From: Centropus unirufus
Lineage: Eukaryota > Chordata > Aves > Cuculiformes > Centropidae
NCBI GenBank assembly: GCA_013397695.1
Contig: VYZI01001117.1
Coordinates: 1,188-65,187 of the forward strand
Length of the DNA: 64,000 nucleotides
Direction: 5' to 3'
Shown here: piece after piece, positions 61,601-64,000 of the stretch
Position numbering within the stretch: position 1 is the stretch's first letter
Layout of the letters: every line of letters begins with the position of its first letter
Translations under genes and position numbers: made by a program
The notes under the pieces: model-generated
What the model saw: the letters and a program-made list of their open reading frames with translations, nothing else
Database searches by the model: none
What the model was told of the DNA's origin: nothing

Positions 61601-64000
61601 AATTCCCCACTCTCAGTCTGTAGCACCGAAGCCCACAAGTTGATTTCAGCTCCCCATCGCCCTGCGGGGCCCCTTGAGGTGATCTCGGTGCCCTGGGGCT
61701 CTGAGCCCCTCAGTTTCAAGGGAGGCTGCTCCCAGCACCATAGAATCATTAAGGTTGGAAAAAGCTCATCCAGTCCAACCGTCAGCCCAAACCATGGCCC
61801 CAGGAGCCACATCTACTTGTTCTTTGAACCCCTCCAGGGATGGAGACCCCACTGCCCTGGGCAGCCTCTGCCAGGGCTTCACCTCTCTGTCAGTGAAGAA
61901 ATTTTTTTCAGTGTCCAATCTAAGCCTCCCCTGGCACAACTTGAGGCCGTTTCCTCTCCTCCTATCCCTTGTTCCTTGGACAAGAGCCCGGCAGCCACCT
62001 CGCTCCAACCTCCTTTGCAGGAGCTGCAGAGGATGATGAGGTCTCCTAGATTGAACAATCCCTGGCCCCTCAGCCACTCTCAGAACCCCTCTTCTCTCCC
62101 CCTTTTCCCAGCTCCATTCCCATATCCAGACACGCTCCAGCACCTCAAGGTCGTTCTTCTAGCGAGGGGCCCAGAACCAAACCCAGGATTCAGCCTCATC
62201 AGCACCAAGCGCAGGGGGAAATCCCTTCCCTGCTCCTGCTGGTCACACCATGGCTCATCCAAGCCGGGACGCTGTTGGCTTTCTTTGCCACCTGAGCACA
62301 AAGCAGATTCCAGAAGCAGAAACCTGGGCTGCCAGGAGAAAATTGAGTGATATATATGAATACGGCCTCTAGTGCTGTTTTATTTATTTTAACAAAAAAG
62401 ACGGCTACTTTCAATTACGTACGCACAAAAAAAAAAGTAGAAAATCTTGGTGTTCTGGGCAGTTACAAAATTAGAGAAGAATTTTGCCCCTTCTTGCTAC
62501 GTCAAGGGATCAGAGGAAGCCAGCAGGGTGTGGGGAAAGAGAAACTCAGGGAGGTTTCCTTCCCAGAGCGAGCAGTGTCTTCCAGGCAGAGCGGACTGAG
62601 GACGCCCGGCAGCCCCTGCCTCTGCTTTCATCTGGGTTTAAAAAAATAATTATTAGCAGTTTCAGAATGACTCAATGGAGATGAAAATAAGCTGTAACCA
62701 AAGTTCTCACGTCATTTGGAGTGGCATTTCGGTTTCTTTGCATGTTGAATTTCTGGTTTTGAAAGAAAAAAAGGATGTTTTTGCTGTGGTACAAGGTGAG
62801 GGCTTTCTAGGATGGGTTTGCTTCATTTAGAAGGGAAGAAAAAAGCGTTTTTTTTTCTTCAATGTGCTGTTAAATAATGTAGGTGAATGGTGCTGTGGAA
62901 ATCTGGTCGAAAGCTGTCTGAGCATCACCCCCCTTAGCTTCCCTCGTGCCTCAGTTTCCCTTGAAGCTGATTTCCAGGAGGGCTCTGGTTTCTCTGAAGG
63001 GTTGGAGCAGGGGCTGTGCTGGGGCTGCTGCCTCGTGTGTGGTGGGGTTGGAGCAGGGGGGGAGGTCTGGATGCCTGGCTGGTCCCTGTCACCCCTGAGC
63101 AGCCCGGAGTGAGGTGAGGTTGGAGCAGGACGGGAGGTCCAGGCGTGTGGCTTGGTCCTGGGCTGCAGGATCAGCCTGCAGAAACGCTGGCTTTTGTGGT
63201 TACCCATCAAAAGTTGTAACCGCAGAAAAAGGAACTAGAGCTGAGAGTTGAAACTCCTGCCGGCCCCGGCGTCTTCTGCAGGAGGGGCTGCAGGGATCCG
63301 TGCCGTTACGGGAAGGCAGATGGGCACCGTGTGGTGCCACCGCCGTGACTTCGGTTCCTCCCCCTGGCTTTGCTGCGGGACCAGCGCTGTCGTCTGGGAT
63401 GGATAAAAGCGAAGCAGCACGGGGTTGGGTGCCCTACAGGGAGGATGCGGGGCCATGGGGTGACCAAGCACTTCTCTTCAACCCCTTTGCTGCCCCACAG
63501 GTGTATCCATCCAACTCAGGTGATGACTACAGCAGGGATCCAGCTGGATATACTCCCTCGAAGCCTCCCAGCACTGTGTACCCTGGAGCCTTTTATATGG
63601 CAGGTGAGTTATTCACAACCCCAGCATCCTGCGAGGCAGCCAGAGCCGGGGCTGCCTGGGCTGCCGTGGATGGTGGGAGGAGCTGCAGAGCCCATGAGAT
63701 GAATGGAGCTCGGGGCAGGAGAGCCGGAGGCATGAAGCAGCCCCGAAATGGGTTTGGGTTGCTCAGCAGGTGATGCTTAGCGTAGGCAGCGCACGATGGG
63801 GACGGATGCAGCCCCTCAGCCGGGGCTGACTGACCCCAGTGCAGGCTGTGGGATGCATGGGGGTGTCTCTGCTCCACTCAGCTCCGGTTTTCCTTCCAGA
63901 CGGGCTCCATAACTCACCAGACCTGTGGAGTTCACCGGGTGCCATGAGCCAGTCGAGCTACGGTGCCATGCTGGGCAGCTCGTCCTCCCCGCTCCCGCAG
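7590..64000 (+). CDS. TCF3: TCF3 (E2A) partial gene, internal exons A-H
   Basis: Class I bHLH transcription factor. It dimerises with itself or tissue-specific bHLH partners, binds E-boxes (CANNTG) in the nucleus, and drives lymphoid and other differentiation programmes (known for the family). Seen here are eight exons at 7590-7662, 44149-44222, 45192/45195-45288, 52900-52967, 56238-56367, 57978-58027, 63501-63603 and 63900 onward. All have AG acceptors and the internal ones GT donors. Joined, they read as one open frame colinear with roughly residues 25-250 of mammalian E2A. The start-codon exon and the C-terminal AD2 and bHLH exons are outside the window. The paralogue call rests on MFPLPV after the LDFS exon and SSFGRDTGMPGL; TCF4 and TCF12 have FSPPV-type sequence at the first position. 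The span includes introns. Confidence 0.95.
9590..10083 (+). mobile_element. CR1 3' fragment, GATCCAGTGGGAGG tail type
   Basis: Roughly 490-bp sense copy from the ORF2 C-terminal region (EDRLRELGLFSLKK-like, broken) through GCCCAGAGCAGTGGTGGCTG and GATCCAGTGGGAGGTGTCCC to CCATTCTGTGTTCC. Confidence 0.92.
12165..12310 (+). repeat. Degenerate pyrimidine-rich tandem array
   Basis: Repeats of a variable AATATCTTTTTTCTTTCTT-type motif of 20-30 bp, at least five times, grading into T-runs. On the sense strand it is a long polypyrimidine tract with no AG until its end. Confidence 0.75.
12775..12935 (+). mobile_element. Degraded CR1 tail
   Basis: Decayed sense copy recognisable by TTTAAAAGCTGGGCAGACGA, GGTGATCTCCAAGGTCTTTT and the final CCAAGCGATTCTG. 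More diverged than its neighbours, so probably older. Confidence 0.7.
13485..13947 (+). mobile_element. CR1 fragment, GATGCCATACTTGGTGAC tail type
   Basis: Sense copy with ORF2 remnants (ECLRELWLFSLEKRRLGGDL-like), then GGAGATGCCATACTTGGTGA and GGACTTAGCAGGGCTGGATC and the tail CCATTCTGTGTGATTCTGTG. It shares its tail type with the copy at 40165-40575. Confidence 0.9.
15805..16350 (+). mobile_element. CR1 fragment, GGGCAGATGAGGT tail type
   Basis: Roughly 545-bp sense copy. Frame-broken ORF2 remnants include EEQLRELGLFSLEKRRLRGD and VRLDIRKKFFPRR. The tail has AAAAGCTGGGCAGATGAGGT and ends in TGGTGATTCCATGATTCTC. Confidence 0.92.
16985..17302 (+). mobile_element. CR1 fragment, CATTTTGGGCCATGG tail type
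   Basis: Sense copy. The tail has GTAGCATTTTGGGCCATGGT, a weakly diverged TGGACTGGATGAGCTTGGAG and ends at AACAATTCCATGTGTC. It shares this type with the copies at 37275, 38755 and 61738. Confidence 0.88.
17430..17640 (+). promoter_or_regulatory. AT-rich island, putative enhancer
   Basis: TTGATTAGCGCATTAGC, AAAGTTTAATTAATTTTG and AATGTGTAATTGTAC give several homeodomain TAAT cores in about 200 bp of non-repeat sequence, between GC-rich CR1 copies. Confidence 0.3.
17960..18199 (+). mobile_element. CR1 3' fragment, sense
   Basis: RVRLGIRKEFFTKRILRPWR-like remnant followed by a GTTTAAAAGGTGGGTGAGGT tail and TGGTGATTCTAAGATTCTG. Its 3' end lies 11 bp from the 3' end of an antisense CR1. Confidence 0.88.
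18211..18338 (-). mobile_element. CR1 tail, antisense
   Basis: Starts catagaatcatggaatggct and runs through ggacctcaaagcccatccag and cccactggatcaggttcctc. It converges 3'-to-3' with the preceding sense copy of a different subtype. Confidence 0.9.
19765..19812 (+). mobile_element. Very short CR1 3' tip
   Basis: Only the terminal 45-50 bp: ATGATCTTTAAAGGTCCCTT, then CCAACCCAAACCATTCC. Either a very short insertion or a decayed remnant. Confidence 0.65.
20191..20281 (+). mobile_element. Short CR1 tail
   Basis: Sense remnant with CCTGATCCAGTGCGAGGTGC, GCCCATGGCACAGGTTGGAA and CCAACCCAAACCATTCCCTG. Confidence 0.78.
21374..21598 (+). mobile_element. CR1 3' end, sense
   Basis: Tail-only copy beginning GATGAGATCTTAGGGAG, with the GTTGCCCAGAGCAGTGG block. 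It ends TTCTATGATTCTATGATCC, showing two of the terminal 8-bp ATTCTATG repeats that mark a complete CR1 3' terminus. Confidence 0.92.
22729..22824 (+). repeat. Dispersed duplicate, copy 1
   Basis: Shares GCAGGGAAGCGTGATGTTGG, CCCAGCTCTGCAGGGAAGCG and flanking sequence with 23831-23926 in the same orientation at about 90 % identity by eye over about 95 bp. Not CR1. The family is not recognised. Confidence 0.75.
23231..23370 (-). mobile_element. CR1 tail, antisense
   Basis: Starts tcatagaatcatggaatggt and runs through cctgccatgggcagggacac and ccatccaacctggccttgaa. Confidence 0.9.
23831..23926 (+). repeat. Dispersed duplicate, copy 2
   Basis: Counterpart of 22729-22824, carrying GCAGGGAAGCGTGAAGTTGG and CAAATGGAGCTCTGCCACTC. 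It lies 1.1 kb downstream with a CR1 insertion between the two. Confidence 0.75.
24320..24640 (-). mobile_element. CR1 ORF2 fragment without tail, antisense
   Basis: On the minus strand it encodes AAEHEPAMAQVAKKAKGILA, then WIRTSVASRSRE and LVRPHLESWVQFWALHSKKD, the C-terminal part of the CR1 ORF2 protein. The usual 3' tail is missing on its left side, so it was cut by later rearrangement or its tail has decayed. Confidence 0.82.
25495..25790 (+). mobile_element. CR1 tail with internal duplication
   Basis: Sense copy from TTTAGATGAGACATAAAGAA to AACCCAAACCATTCCATGAC. The block GGAACTGGATGGGCTTTGA occurs twice (about 25666 and 25728), each preceded by a CCTGAYCCA-type segment, which shows a roughly 60-bp internal duplication of the tail. 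Confidence 0.88.
25960..26060 (+). promoter_or_regulatory. CpG-rich patch, possible intragenic promoter
   Basis: About ten CpGs within 100 bp (GAGCCGCGCTCC, GGAGCGCGCTGG), in contrast with CpG-poor flanks. It contains a 12-bp inverted repeat at 25983-25994 and 26013-26024. No clear TATA box. Assigned as a promoter candidate because of its position directly ahead of 26081. Confidence 0.3.
26081..26114 (+). CDS. Candidate alternative first coding exon of TCF3
   Basis: Reads MAMASQKKLFR plus one base, then GTAGGT at 26115. The second ATG (26087) has G at -3 and G at +4, a good Kozak context. The donor leaves phase 1, which is the phase accepted by exon B, giving an in-frame join to GLDERPGSGS. 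It lies just downstream of a CpG-rich patch (25960-26060) and outside any CR1. TCF4 and TCF12 are known for intragenic first exons, which makes an analogous exon in TCF3 reasonable. Nothing in the sequence proves transcription. A short ATG followed by GT in the right phase can arise by chance, so this is a hypothesis. Confidence 0.3.
28825..28902 (+). mobile_element. Short CR1 tail
   Basis: Sense remnant: GCAGTGGAAGGTGTCCCTGC, GATGGGCTTTAAGGTCCCTT and CCATCACAAACATCCTAGGA. Confidence 0.75.
29300..29680 (+). promoter_or_regulatory. AT-rich island, putative enhancer
   Basis: Includes GGTTATGCAAAG (octamer-like), TTTTTAATGCAATTTAAATA, ATCGATGG and the E-box CACCTG in TCACACCTGTCC. No repeat or ORF of note. 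Confidence 0.28.
30395..30700 (+). mobile_element. CR1 3' end with terminal hairpin
   Basis: Sense copy from the GATGAGGGGGAATGGTTTG block through CCCAGAGCAGTGGTGGCTGC. The final segment is altered: GGTCCCTTCCA (30660-30670) and its perfect complement (30677-30687) surround ATGCAA, where other copies have ACCCAAACC. Confidence 0.9.
31325..31852 (+). mobile_element. CR1 fragment, ORF2 C-terminus plus tail
   Basis: Roughly 530-bp sense copy: TGTGTCCAGTTCTGGAATG, a frame-broken LRELGLF-like region, AGATTAGACATTAGGAAG, GATCCAGTGGGAGGTGTCCC and ACCATTCCATGATTCTATC. Confidence 0.92.
32338..32653 (+). mobile_element. CR1 3' end, sense
   Basis: From GGAAAGCTGGGGAGGGGGTC through GCCCAGAGCAGTGGTGGCTG to ACCATTCCATGAATTTC and GATTCTACGAT. 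Confidence 0.92.
33650..34136 (+). mobile_element. CR1 3' fragment, sense
   Basis: Starts in the ORF2 end (GTCCTCAGCATGGGGAGGAC), then CAGCTTCCAGTGCTGAAAGG, GGTTGCCCAGAGCAGTGGCG and CCTGATCCGGTGGGAGGTGT, ending ACCCAGTCCATTAATCTATG. The long ORF that runs out of this copy is chance read-through. Confidence 0.93.
35425..35985 (+). mobile_element. CR1 fragment, sense, with a small antisense tip beside it
   Basis: Roughly 560-bp copy from GAGACCTCATCTGGATCTCT through CAGTGCTGAAAGGGGCTCC and GGTTGCCCAGAGCAGTGGTG to AATCATTCCAAGACTTTATG. Directly upstream, 35393-35424 (catagaatctcttagattgg) looks like the tip of a decayed antisense CR1. Confidence 0.92.
36540..36710 (+). promoter_or_regulatory. 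AT-rich island, putative enhancer
   Basis: CTAATTTTATTGATTTC, GCGATTAGGACACAAAGC, GCTTAATTTGG and CACCTTTGTTTCACATC. Homeodomain, PBX-like TTGATT and SOX/TCF-like sites in non-repeat sequence. Confidence 0.27.
37275..37410 (+). mobile_element. CR1 tail, CACTTTGGGACATGG type
   Basis: Sense tail: TAGACGTGGCGCTTTGGGAC, GATGGTTGGACTTGATCTTA and TTTTCCAACCTTAATCATTC. Confidence 0.85.
38225..38400 (+). promoter_or_regulatory. AT-rich island with CATGAATATTCATG palindrome
   Basis: Contains GTTTTAATTAGAAC, the perfect palindrome CATGAATATTCATG (38291-38304), TTATTAAAATGCAC, ACAATTAATC and TTTTTAATAACTG. The density of TAAT cores and the POU-dimer-like palindrome suggest a homeodomain/POU-bound enhancer. 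Confidence 0.35.
38755..39428 (+). mobile_element. CR1 fragment, ORF2 C-terminus plus tail
   Basis: Roughly 670-bp sense copy. Translated remnants include EKDLGCWLAVGEHEPVVAQV, AKKANSILAW and EEQLRELGLFYVQKRRLRGD. The tail has GTAGACGTGGCACTTTGGGC and ends ACAATTCTACGG. Frame breaks make it inactive. Confidence 0.93.
40165..40575 (+). mobile_element. CR1 fragment, GATGCCATACTTGGTGAC tail type
   Basis: Sense copy with LGLFSLEKRRLRGDLM and FRLDIGRDFF remnants, then TAGATGCCATACTTGGTGAC and ACTTAGCAGGGCTGGATCAG, ending TTTTCCAACCAAAACCATCC. A deletion shortens the middle relative to the related copy at 13485. Confidence 0.9.
41200..41440 (+). mobile_element. CR1 3' end, sense
   Basis: AAGGTGAAAGAGGGGAGATT, GGTTGCCCAGAGCAGTGGTG, a partly deleted CCAGATCCAGTAGAAGGTGC and ACCATTCCATGATTCTCC. 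Confidence 0.92.
41800..42000 (+). promoter_or_regulatory. AT-rich island with octamer and ATGAATATTCAT palindrome
   Basis: Contains AGTAATCACATTGG, TTTTGATTAGAAAAC, ATGAATATTCAT (41855-41866), GAGATTAATATGC, a perfect octamer ATGCAAAT (41894-41901), GCAATTAAACACC and AACACAAAGG. A dense POU/homeodomain/SOX cluster directly upstream of the minisatellites. Confidence 0.38.
42091..42204 (+). repeat. 19-bp minisatellite, six units
   Basis: Six consecutive 19-bp units of TGCTCCCACCCCGTGTCCC. Units 1-3 are identical. Units 4-5 carry TTCCATCCC and unit 6 CCCATCCTG. Preceded by four TGGAA pentamers at 42058-42077. Confidence 0.95.
42308..42538 (+). repeat. G-rich minisatellite, four units of 47-71 bp
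   Basis: Four diverged units, each with GAGGGGGTCCCTGGGG and GGTGGCACTGGGTGATG, starting at 42308, 42379, 42432 and 42492. Units 1 and 3 contain an extra CTGGGGCTGGG segment, so the array alternates long, short, long, short. Confidence 0.88.
43235..43700 (+). mobile_element. CR1 fragment interrupted by assembly gap
   Basis: The left part (AGAGAGGACGTGGAGCTCTTGG, shortened here by a break in reading: see GAGGACGTGGAGCTCTTGG) and the right part (CCTGATCCAGTGGGAGGTGT to AACCATTCCATGATTTTAC) belong to one sense copy. The missing middle is replaced by Ns. Comparison with the copy at 33650 predicts about 340 bp between the same landmarks. Confidence 0.88.
43290..43599. other. Assembly gap (310 N)
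   Basis: A run of N inside a CR1 copy. It lies in repeat sequence ahead of exon B. ORFs that appear to cross it have no meaning. Confidence 1.
44149..44222 (+). CDS. TCF3: TCF3 exon B (Ser/Gly-rich linker)
   Basis: A 74-bp exon between acceptor ttttccgtag and donor gtaagg. With the leftover G from exon A it reads GLDERPGSGSWGTGDQ, then NNSTFDQGR, and ends in phase 0. The mammalian counterpart has the same length and the same ERP/DRP-xSGSWGxGDQ core. No catalytic or DNA-binding motif is expected here; the segment belongs to the flexible low-complexity region between activation domain 1 and the nuclear localisation signal. It sits 36.5 kb downstream of exon A, so its splicing depends on a very long repeat-filled intron. 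Its phase-1 acceptor would also accept an alternative upstream first exon ending in phase 1. Confidence 0.94.
44223..45191 (+). other. TCF3: TCF3 intron B-C
   Basis: About 0.97 kb, from donor gtaagg to the tandem acceptor. Non-repeat sequence without a recognisable element apart from a polypurine stretch near 44757-44793 and C/T-rich sequence ahead of the acceptor. Confidence 0.85.
45192..45288 (+). CDS. TCF3: TCF3 exon C with tandem NAGNAG acceptor
   Basis: The exon starts after cttcag (45192, 97 bp) or after the adjacent cttcagcag (45195, 94 bp) and ends before the strong donor gtgagt at 45289. It reads (Q)GYGEGPHYGEHRDL, then PSHNSISSSAFLGAGLV plus one base, leaving phase 1. The two acceptors differ by a single in-frame Gln. 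The GEGxHY, SH and SSSxFLGxGL positions match mammalian E2A, but this exon is about five residues longer and carries RDLxSH, which also occurs in the corresponding segment of TCF4. Ser/His-rich, no enzymatic motif. Exon identity is certain; which acceptor dominates is not visible. Confidence 0.92.
45455..46140 (+). mobile_element. CR1 fragment, sense, ORF2 end plus tail
   Basis: Roughly 690 bp: an ORF2 remnant around GGGGGATGAGAAGCTCAACG, GGAGCTGTTGGAACGGGTCC, CAGCTTCCAGTGCTGAAAGG, GGTTGCCCAGAGCAGCGGTG and CAAACCATTCTGTG. It lies 167 bp downstream of exon C. Confidence 0.92.
48621..48646 (+). promoter_or_regulatory. Tandem pair of TTTCTAGTAATTA
   Basis: Two exact, abutting 13-bp copies, each with a palindromic TAATTA homeodomain core, placing the cores 13 bp apart. 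Set in AT-rich non-repeat sequence (48590-48690). Confidence 0.35.
49918..50335 (-). mobile_element. CR1 3' fragment, antisense
   Basis: Complement of the tail: ggctttgggttggaagaaac, cccactggatcaggggctcc, aacacctccagggatggggc and the ORF2-end complement tcagcactggaagctgctct. Confidence 0.92.
50690..50880 (+). promoter_or_regulatory. Putative enhancer with FOX and nuclear-receptor motifs
   Basis: GAGTAATCGTGATCC, TTTTAGAAATTAGG and CTTGACCTTTGTTTATTTAA. The last joins a TGACCTTTG-type nuclear-receptor site to the FOX core TGTTTATT. Confidence 0.3.
51262..51335 (+). repeat. T/C-rich low-complexity tract
   Basis: Runs of T interrupted by CTTTC and CCC. Similar T-rich tracts occur at 21110-21140, 22139-22175, 52586-52651 and 61158-61188, and an A-run at 37068-37085. 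Simple sequence, no further meaning inferred. Confidence 0.85.
52138..52452 (-). mobile_element. CR1 3' fragment, antisense, upstream of exon D
   Basis: Starts tgatagaatcatggaatggt and runs through ggacacctcccgctggatca and gccaccactgctctgggcaa to tccctccccagctttcctca. Ends 447 bp before exon D. Confidence 0.93.
52900..52967 (+). CDS. TCF3: TCF3 exon D
   Basis: A 68-bp exon between acceptor ttttctccacag and donor gtatga. In frame it reads GKSSERASYSSFGRD, then TGMPGLNQ, starting from the phase-1 junction and ending in phase 0. It matches the GKSGERxxYxSFGRDxGxxGLxQ block of mammalian E2A at about residues 101-123. Unlike any other exon here, it is closely flanked by reverse-complementary CR1 copies: antisense at 52138-52452 (447 bp upstream) and sense at 53510-53855 (542 bp downstream). 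Its length is not a multiple of three, so skipping it alone would shift the frame. Confidence 0.94.
53510..53855 (+). mobile_element. CR1 3' fragment, sense, downstream of exon D
   Basis: From CTGAAGGGGCTCCAGGAAAG through GATTTAGACTAGACATTAAG and GATGCAGTGGGAGGTGTCCC to AACCGTTCCATGATCTC. Begins 542 bp after exon D and is complementary to the antisense copy upstream of that exon. Confidence 0.93.
54430..54612 (+). promoter_or_regulatory. TATA-like motif plus CpG-rich patch in intron D-E
   Basis: TATAAG at 54433-54438 is followed about 30 bp later by some 13 CpGs in 145 bp (CTCGTGGGTCGGGATCGGG). The arrangement resembles a small promoter. No initiator or exon could be defined. Confidence 0.22.
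56238..56367 (+). CDS. TCF3: TCF3 exon E (Ser-Pro-rich segment, RRR block)
   Basis: A 130-bp exon between acceptor ttgtttgcag and the consensus donor gtaagt. It reads TGFLPGEMGIASPSTLSPTG, then VKSGSQYFSYPNNPRRRGAE and SNI plus one base (phase 1). The match to mammalian E2A covers GFLxGE, the SPxxLSPxGxK core, the SQYYxSY block and the RRR cluster. The two Ser-Pro dipeptides are potential proline-directed kinase sites, and the Arg cluster lies just upstream of the nuclear localisation signal in exon F. Divergence in the PNNP stretch is ordinary for this linker. Confidence 0.94.
56610..56776 (+). mobile_element. Diverged CR1 tail, sense
   Basis: GCCCAGAGAGGATGCCCCAT, TCATCTGCAGTGGGAGGTG, GGTCCCTTCCATCCCAAGCC and a terminal GTGATTCTGTGAC. 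Confidence 0.82.
57353..57568 (+). mobile_element. CR1 3' end, sense
   Basis: ATGTTAGGGAGAAATATTC, GGTTGCCCAGAGCAGTGGTG, GATCCCGTGAGAGGTGTCCC and CCCATTCCATGGTTCTGTG. Confidence 0.93.
57602..57745 (-). mobile_element. CR1 ORF2 remnant, antisense
   Basis: Complement of the ORF2 end: ccattcccttctctggacac, attccaacccctcggtgcct and gaatgaggggcccaaaggtg. This pattern also occurs in the antisense copies at 24320 and 61738. Confidence 0.7.
57978..58027 (+). CDS. TCF3: TCF3 exon F (nuclear localisation signal)
   Basis: A 50-bp exon between acceptor ctttcaacccag and donor gtaagt. It completes a codon to give DGQPKKVRKVPPGLPSS and ends in phase 0. The PKKVRKVPPGLPSS block is near invariant across TCF3, TCF4 and TCF12, and its KKxRK core is a classical monopartite nuclear localisation signal. 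This is the most conserved stretch in the window and fixes the frame for all neighbouring exons. Right after the donor, at 58039-58071, the intron holds an ATTA/TAAT-rich run. Confidence 0.96.
60100..60458 (+). mobile_element. CR1 3' fragment, sense
   Basis: GGGGAGACCTTAGAGCGGTT, TGAAAGGGGCTCCAGGAAAT, GGTTGCCCAGAGCAGTGGTG, GATGCAGTGGGAGGTGTCCC and CCATTCCATGGTTCTAC. Confidence 0.93.
60781..61110 (+). promoter_or_regulatory. CpG-rich patch with palindromic E-box in intron F-G
   Basis: CpG-dense sequence (CTGCGGCCGGCGCGAG, CCTGCGGCGCTTGG). At 60815-60831 GACCTC and GAGGTC flank an E-box CACCTG, the site class preferred by E2A itself. A second CpG-dense patch lies at 61385-61500. In TCF4 and TCF12 short-isoform promoters lie in the equivalent intron, so an internal promoter is plausible. 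Confidence 0.28.
61738..62310 (-). mobile_element. CR1 fragment, antisense, ORF2 end plus tail
   Basis: Starts catagaatcattaaggttgg and ends in the ORF2 complement (gcaggggaaggg-type and caccatggctcatccaagcc). The tail is of the TGGGGCCATGGTTTGGGCTG type on the minus strand. Roughly 570 bp. Confidence 0.92.
62640..62760 (+). promoter_or_regulatory. AP-1/CRE-like AT-rich element ahead of exon G
   Basis: A perfect AP-1 site TGACTCA (62668-62674), a CRE half-site in CTCACGTCATTTGG (ACGTCA at 62709-62714) and AATAATTATTAGC. About 0.8 kb upstream of exon G. Confidence 0.27.
63501..63603 (+). CDS. TCF3: TCF3 exon G (VYPxxSGDDYxRD block)
   Basis: A 103-bp exon between acceptor ctgccccacag and donor gtgagt. 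It starts in phase 0 with VYPSNSGDDYSRDPAGY, continues TPSKPPSTVYPGAFYMA and leaves one base (phase 1). It matches the VYPPSSGEDYGRDxxxYPSxKxPSSxYPxxFYxxD block of E2A and is shared with the other E proteins. In TCF4 and TCF12 the promoters of the short isoforms lie in the intron just before the homologous exon and splice into it in phase 0. I looked for a matching alternative first exon in 58028-63500 and did not find a recognisable one. Confidence 0.94.
63604..63899 (+). other. TCF3: TCF3 intron G-H
   Basis: A 296-bp intron from donor gtgagt to acceptor ccttccag. No repeat and no motif cluster seen. Confidence 0.9.
63900..64000 (+). CDS. TCF3: TCF3 exon H (5' part, cut by window end)
   Basis: Begins after acceptor tttccttccag and is open to the last base. 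It reads DGLHNSPDLWSSPGAMSQSS, then YGAMLGSSSSPLPQ. This corresponds to the DGSLHxSAELWSPPG-GFGPMLGxxSSPLP region of mammalian E2A. The window ends at cccgcag, so the donor cannot be seen and the true exon end is unknown. Intron G-H is only 296 bp, the shortest here. The Ser/Gly/Pro-rich content leads toward activation domain 2, which lies downstream. Confidence 0.9.

Larger units (their letters stand above)
58028..63500 (+). other. TCF3: TCF3 intron F-G
   Basis: 5.5 kb. It starts with an ATTA-rich run (58039-58071). It then holds a small AT-rich island (59560-59640), a sense CR1 (60100-60458), CpG-rich patches (60781-61110 and 61385-61500) separated by a T-tract (61158-61188), an antisense CR1 (61738-62310) and an AP-1/CRE-like AT-rich stretch (62640-62760). 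58100-59550 and 62900-63480 hold nothing I can name. Confidence 0.8.

Noticed and set aside
58028..63500. Search for a short-isoform first exon like that of TCF4/TCF12 before exon G
   Set aside because: No ATG-led segment with a phase-0 donor and recognisable similarity was found. Only CpG patches are reported.

Overview
This is vertebrate nuclear DNA, almost certainly from a bird. It is intron-rich, and its dominant interspersed repeat is the chicken-repeat-1 (CR1) LINE, present as many 5'-truncated copies with the avian CR1 3' tail that ends in ATTCTATG-type octamers. There are no operons or bacterial signals. The only gene I can support is a partial plus-strand copy of the class I bHLH (E-protein) gene TCF3 (E2A). 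The paralogue call rests on the exon segments MFPLPVANGK, ERPGSGSWGTGDQ, SSFGRDTGMPGL and PKKVRKVPPGLPSS, which follow TCF3 rather than TCF4 or TCF12.

Layout. 1-7589 is intron upstream of the first visible exon. Eight coding exons follow: A 7590-7662, B 44149-44222, C 45192/45195-45288, D 52900-52967, E 56238-56367, F 57978-58027, G 63501-63603 and H 63900 to the window end. All internal splice sites are canonical GT/AG, and the exons join into one open frame of about 231 codons. This is the N-terminal, regulatory half of the protein: the end of activation domain 1, the Ser/Gly-rich linker and a basic nuclear localisation signal. The start codon and LDFS exon lie upstream of the window. The second activation domain and the bHLH domain lie downstream. 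The intron between A and B is 36.5 kb; the others are 0.3-7.6 kb.

Repeats. I recognise 36 CR1 fragments, 28 in sense with TCF3 and 8 antisense, in at least four 3'-tail types. One contains a 310-base assembly gap (43290-43599). There are also two adjacent GC-rich minisatellites (42.1-42.5 kb), a degenerate pyrimidine-rich tandem array (12.2 kb) and a pair of roughly 95-bp segments 1.1 kb apart at about 90 % identity.

Non-repeat intron. Several AT-rich islands dense in homeodomain, POU, SOX and E-box motifs look like conserved non-coding enhancers, mainly at 6.1-6.5, 17.4-17.6, 29.3-29.7, 36.5-36.7, 38.2-38.4, 41.8-42.0, 48.6 and 50.7-50.9 kb. Three small CpG-rich patches (26.0, 54.5 and 60.8-61.5 kb) could be intragenic promoters. 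The best candidate for something undescribed is at 26081-26114. It is a short ATG-initiated segment in a CpG-rich patch, ending at a splice donor whose phase matches exon B, so it could encode an alternative E2A N-terminus. Other leads are inverted CR1 copies tightly flanking exon D, an alternating intron-phase design, and two intronic islands sharing one 12-bp POU-dimer palindrome. Conservation and expression cannot be seen from one sequence, so these regulatory calls are inference.
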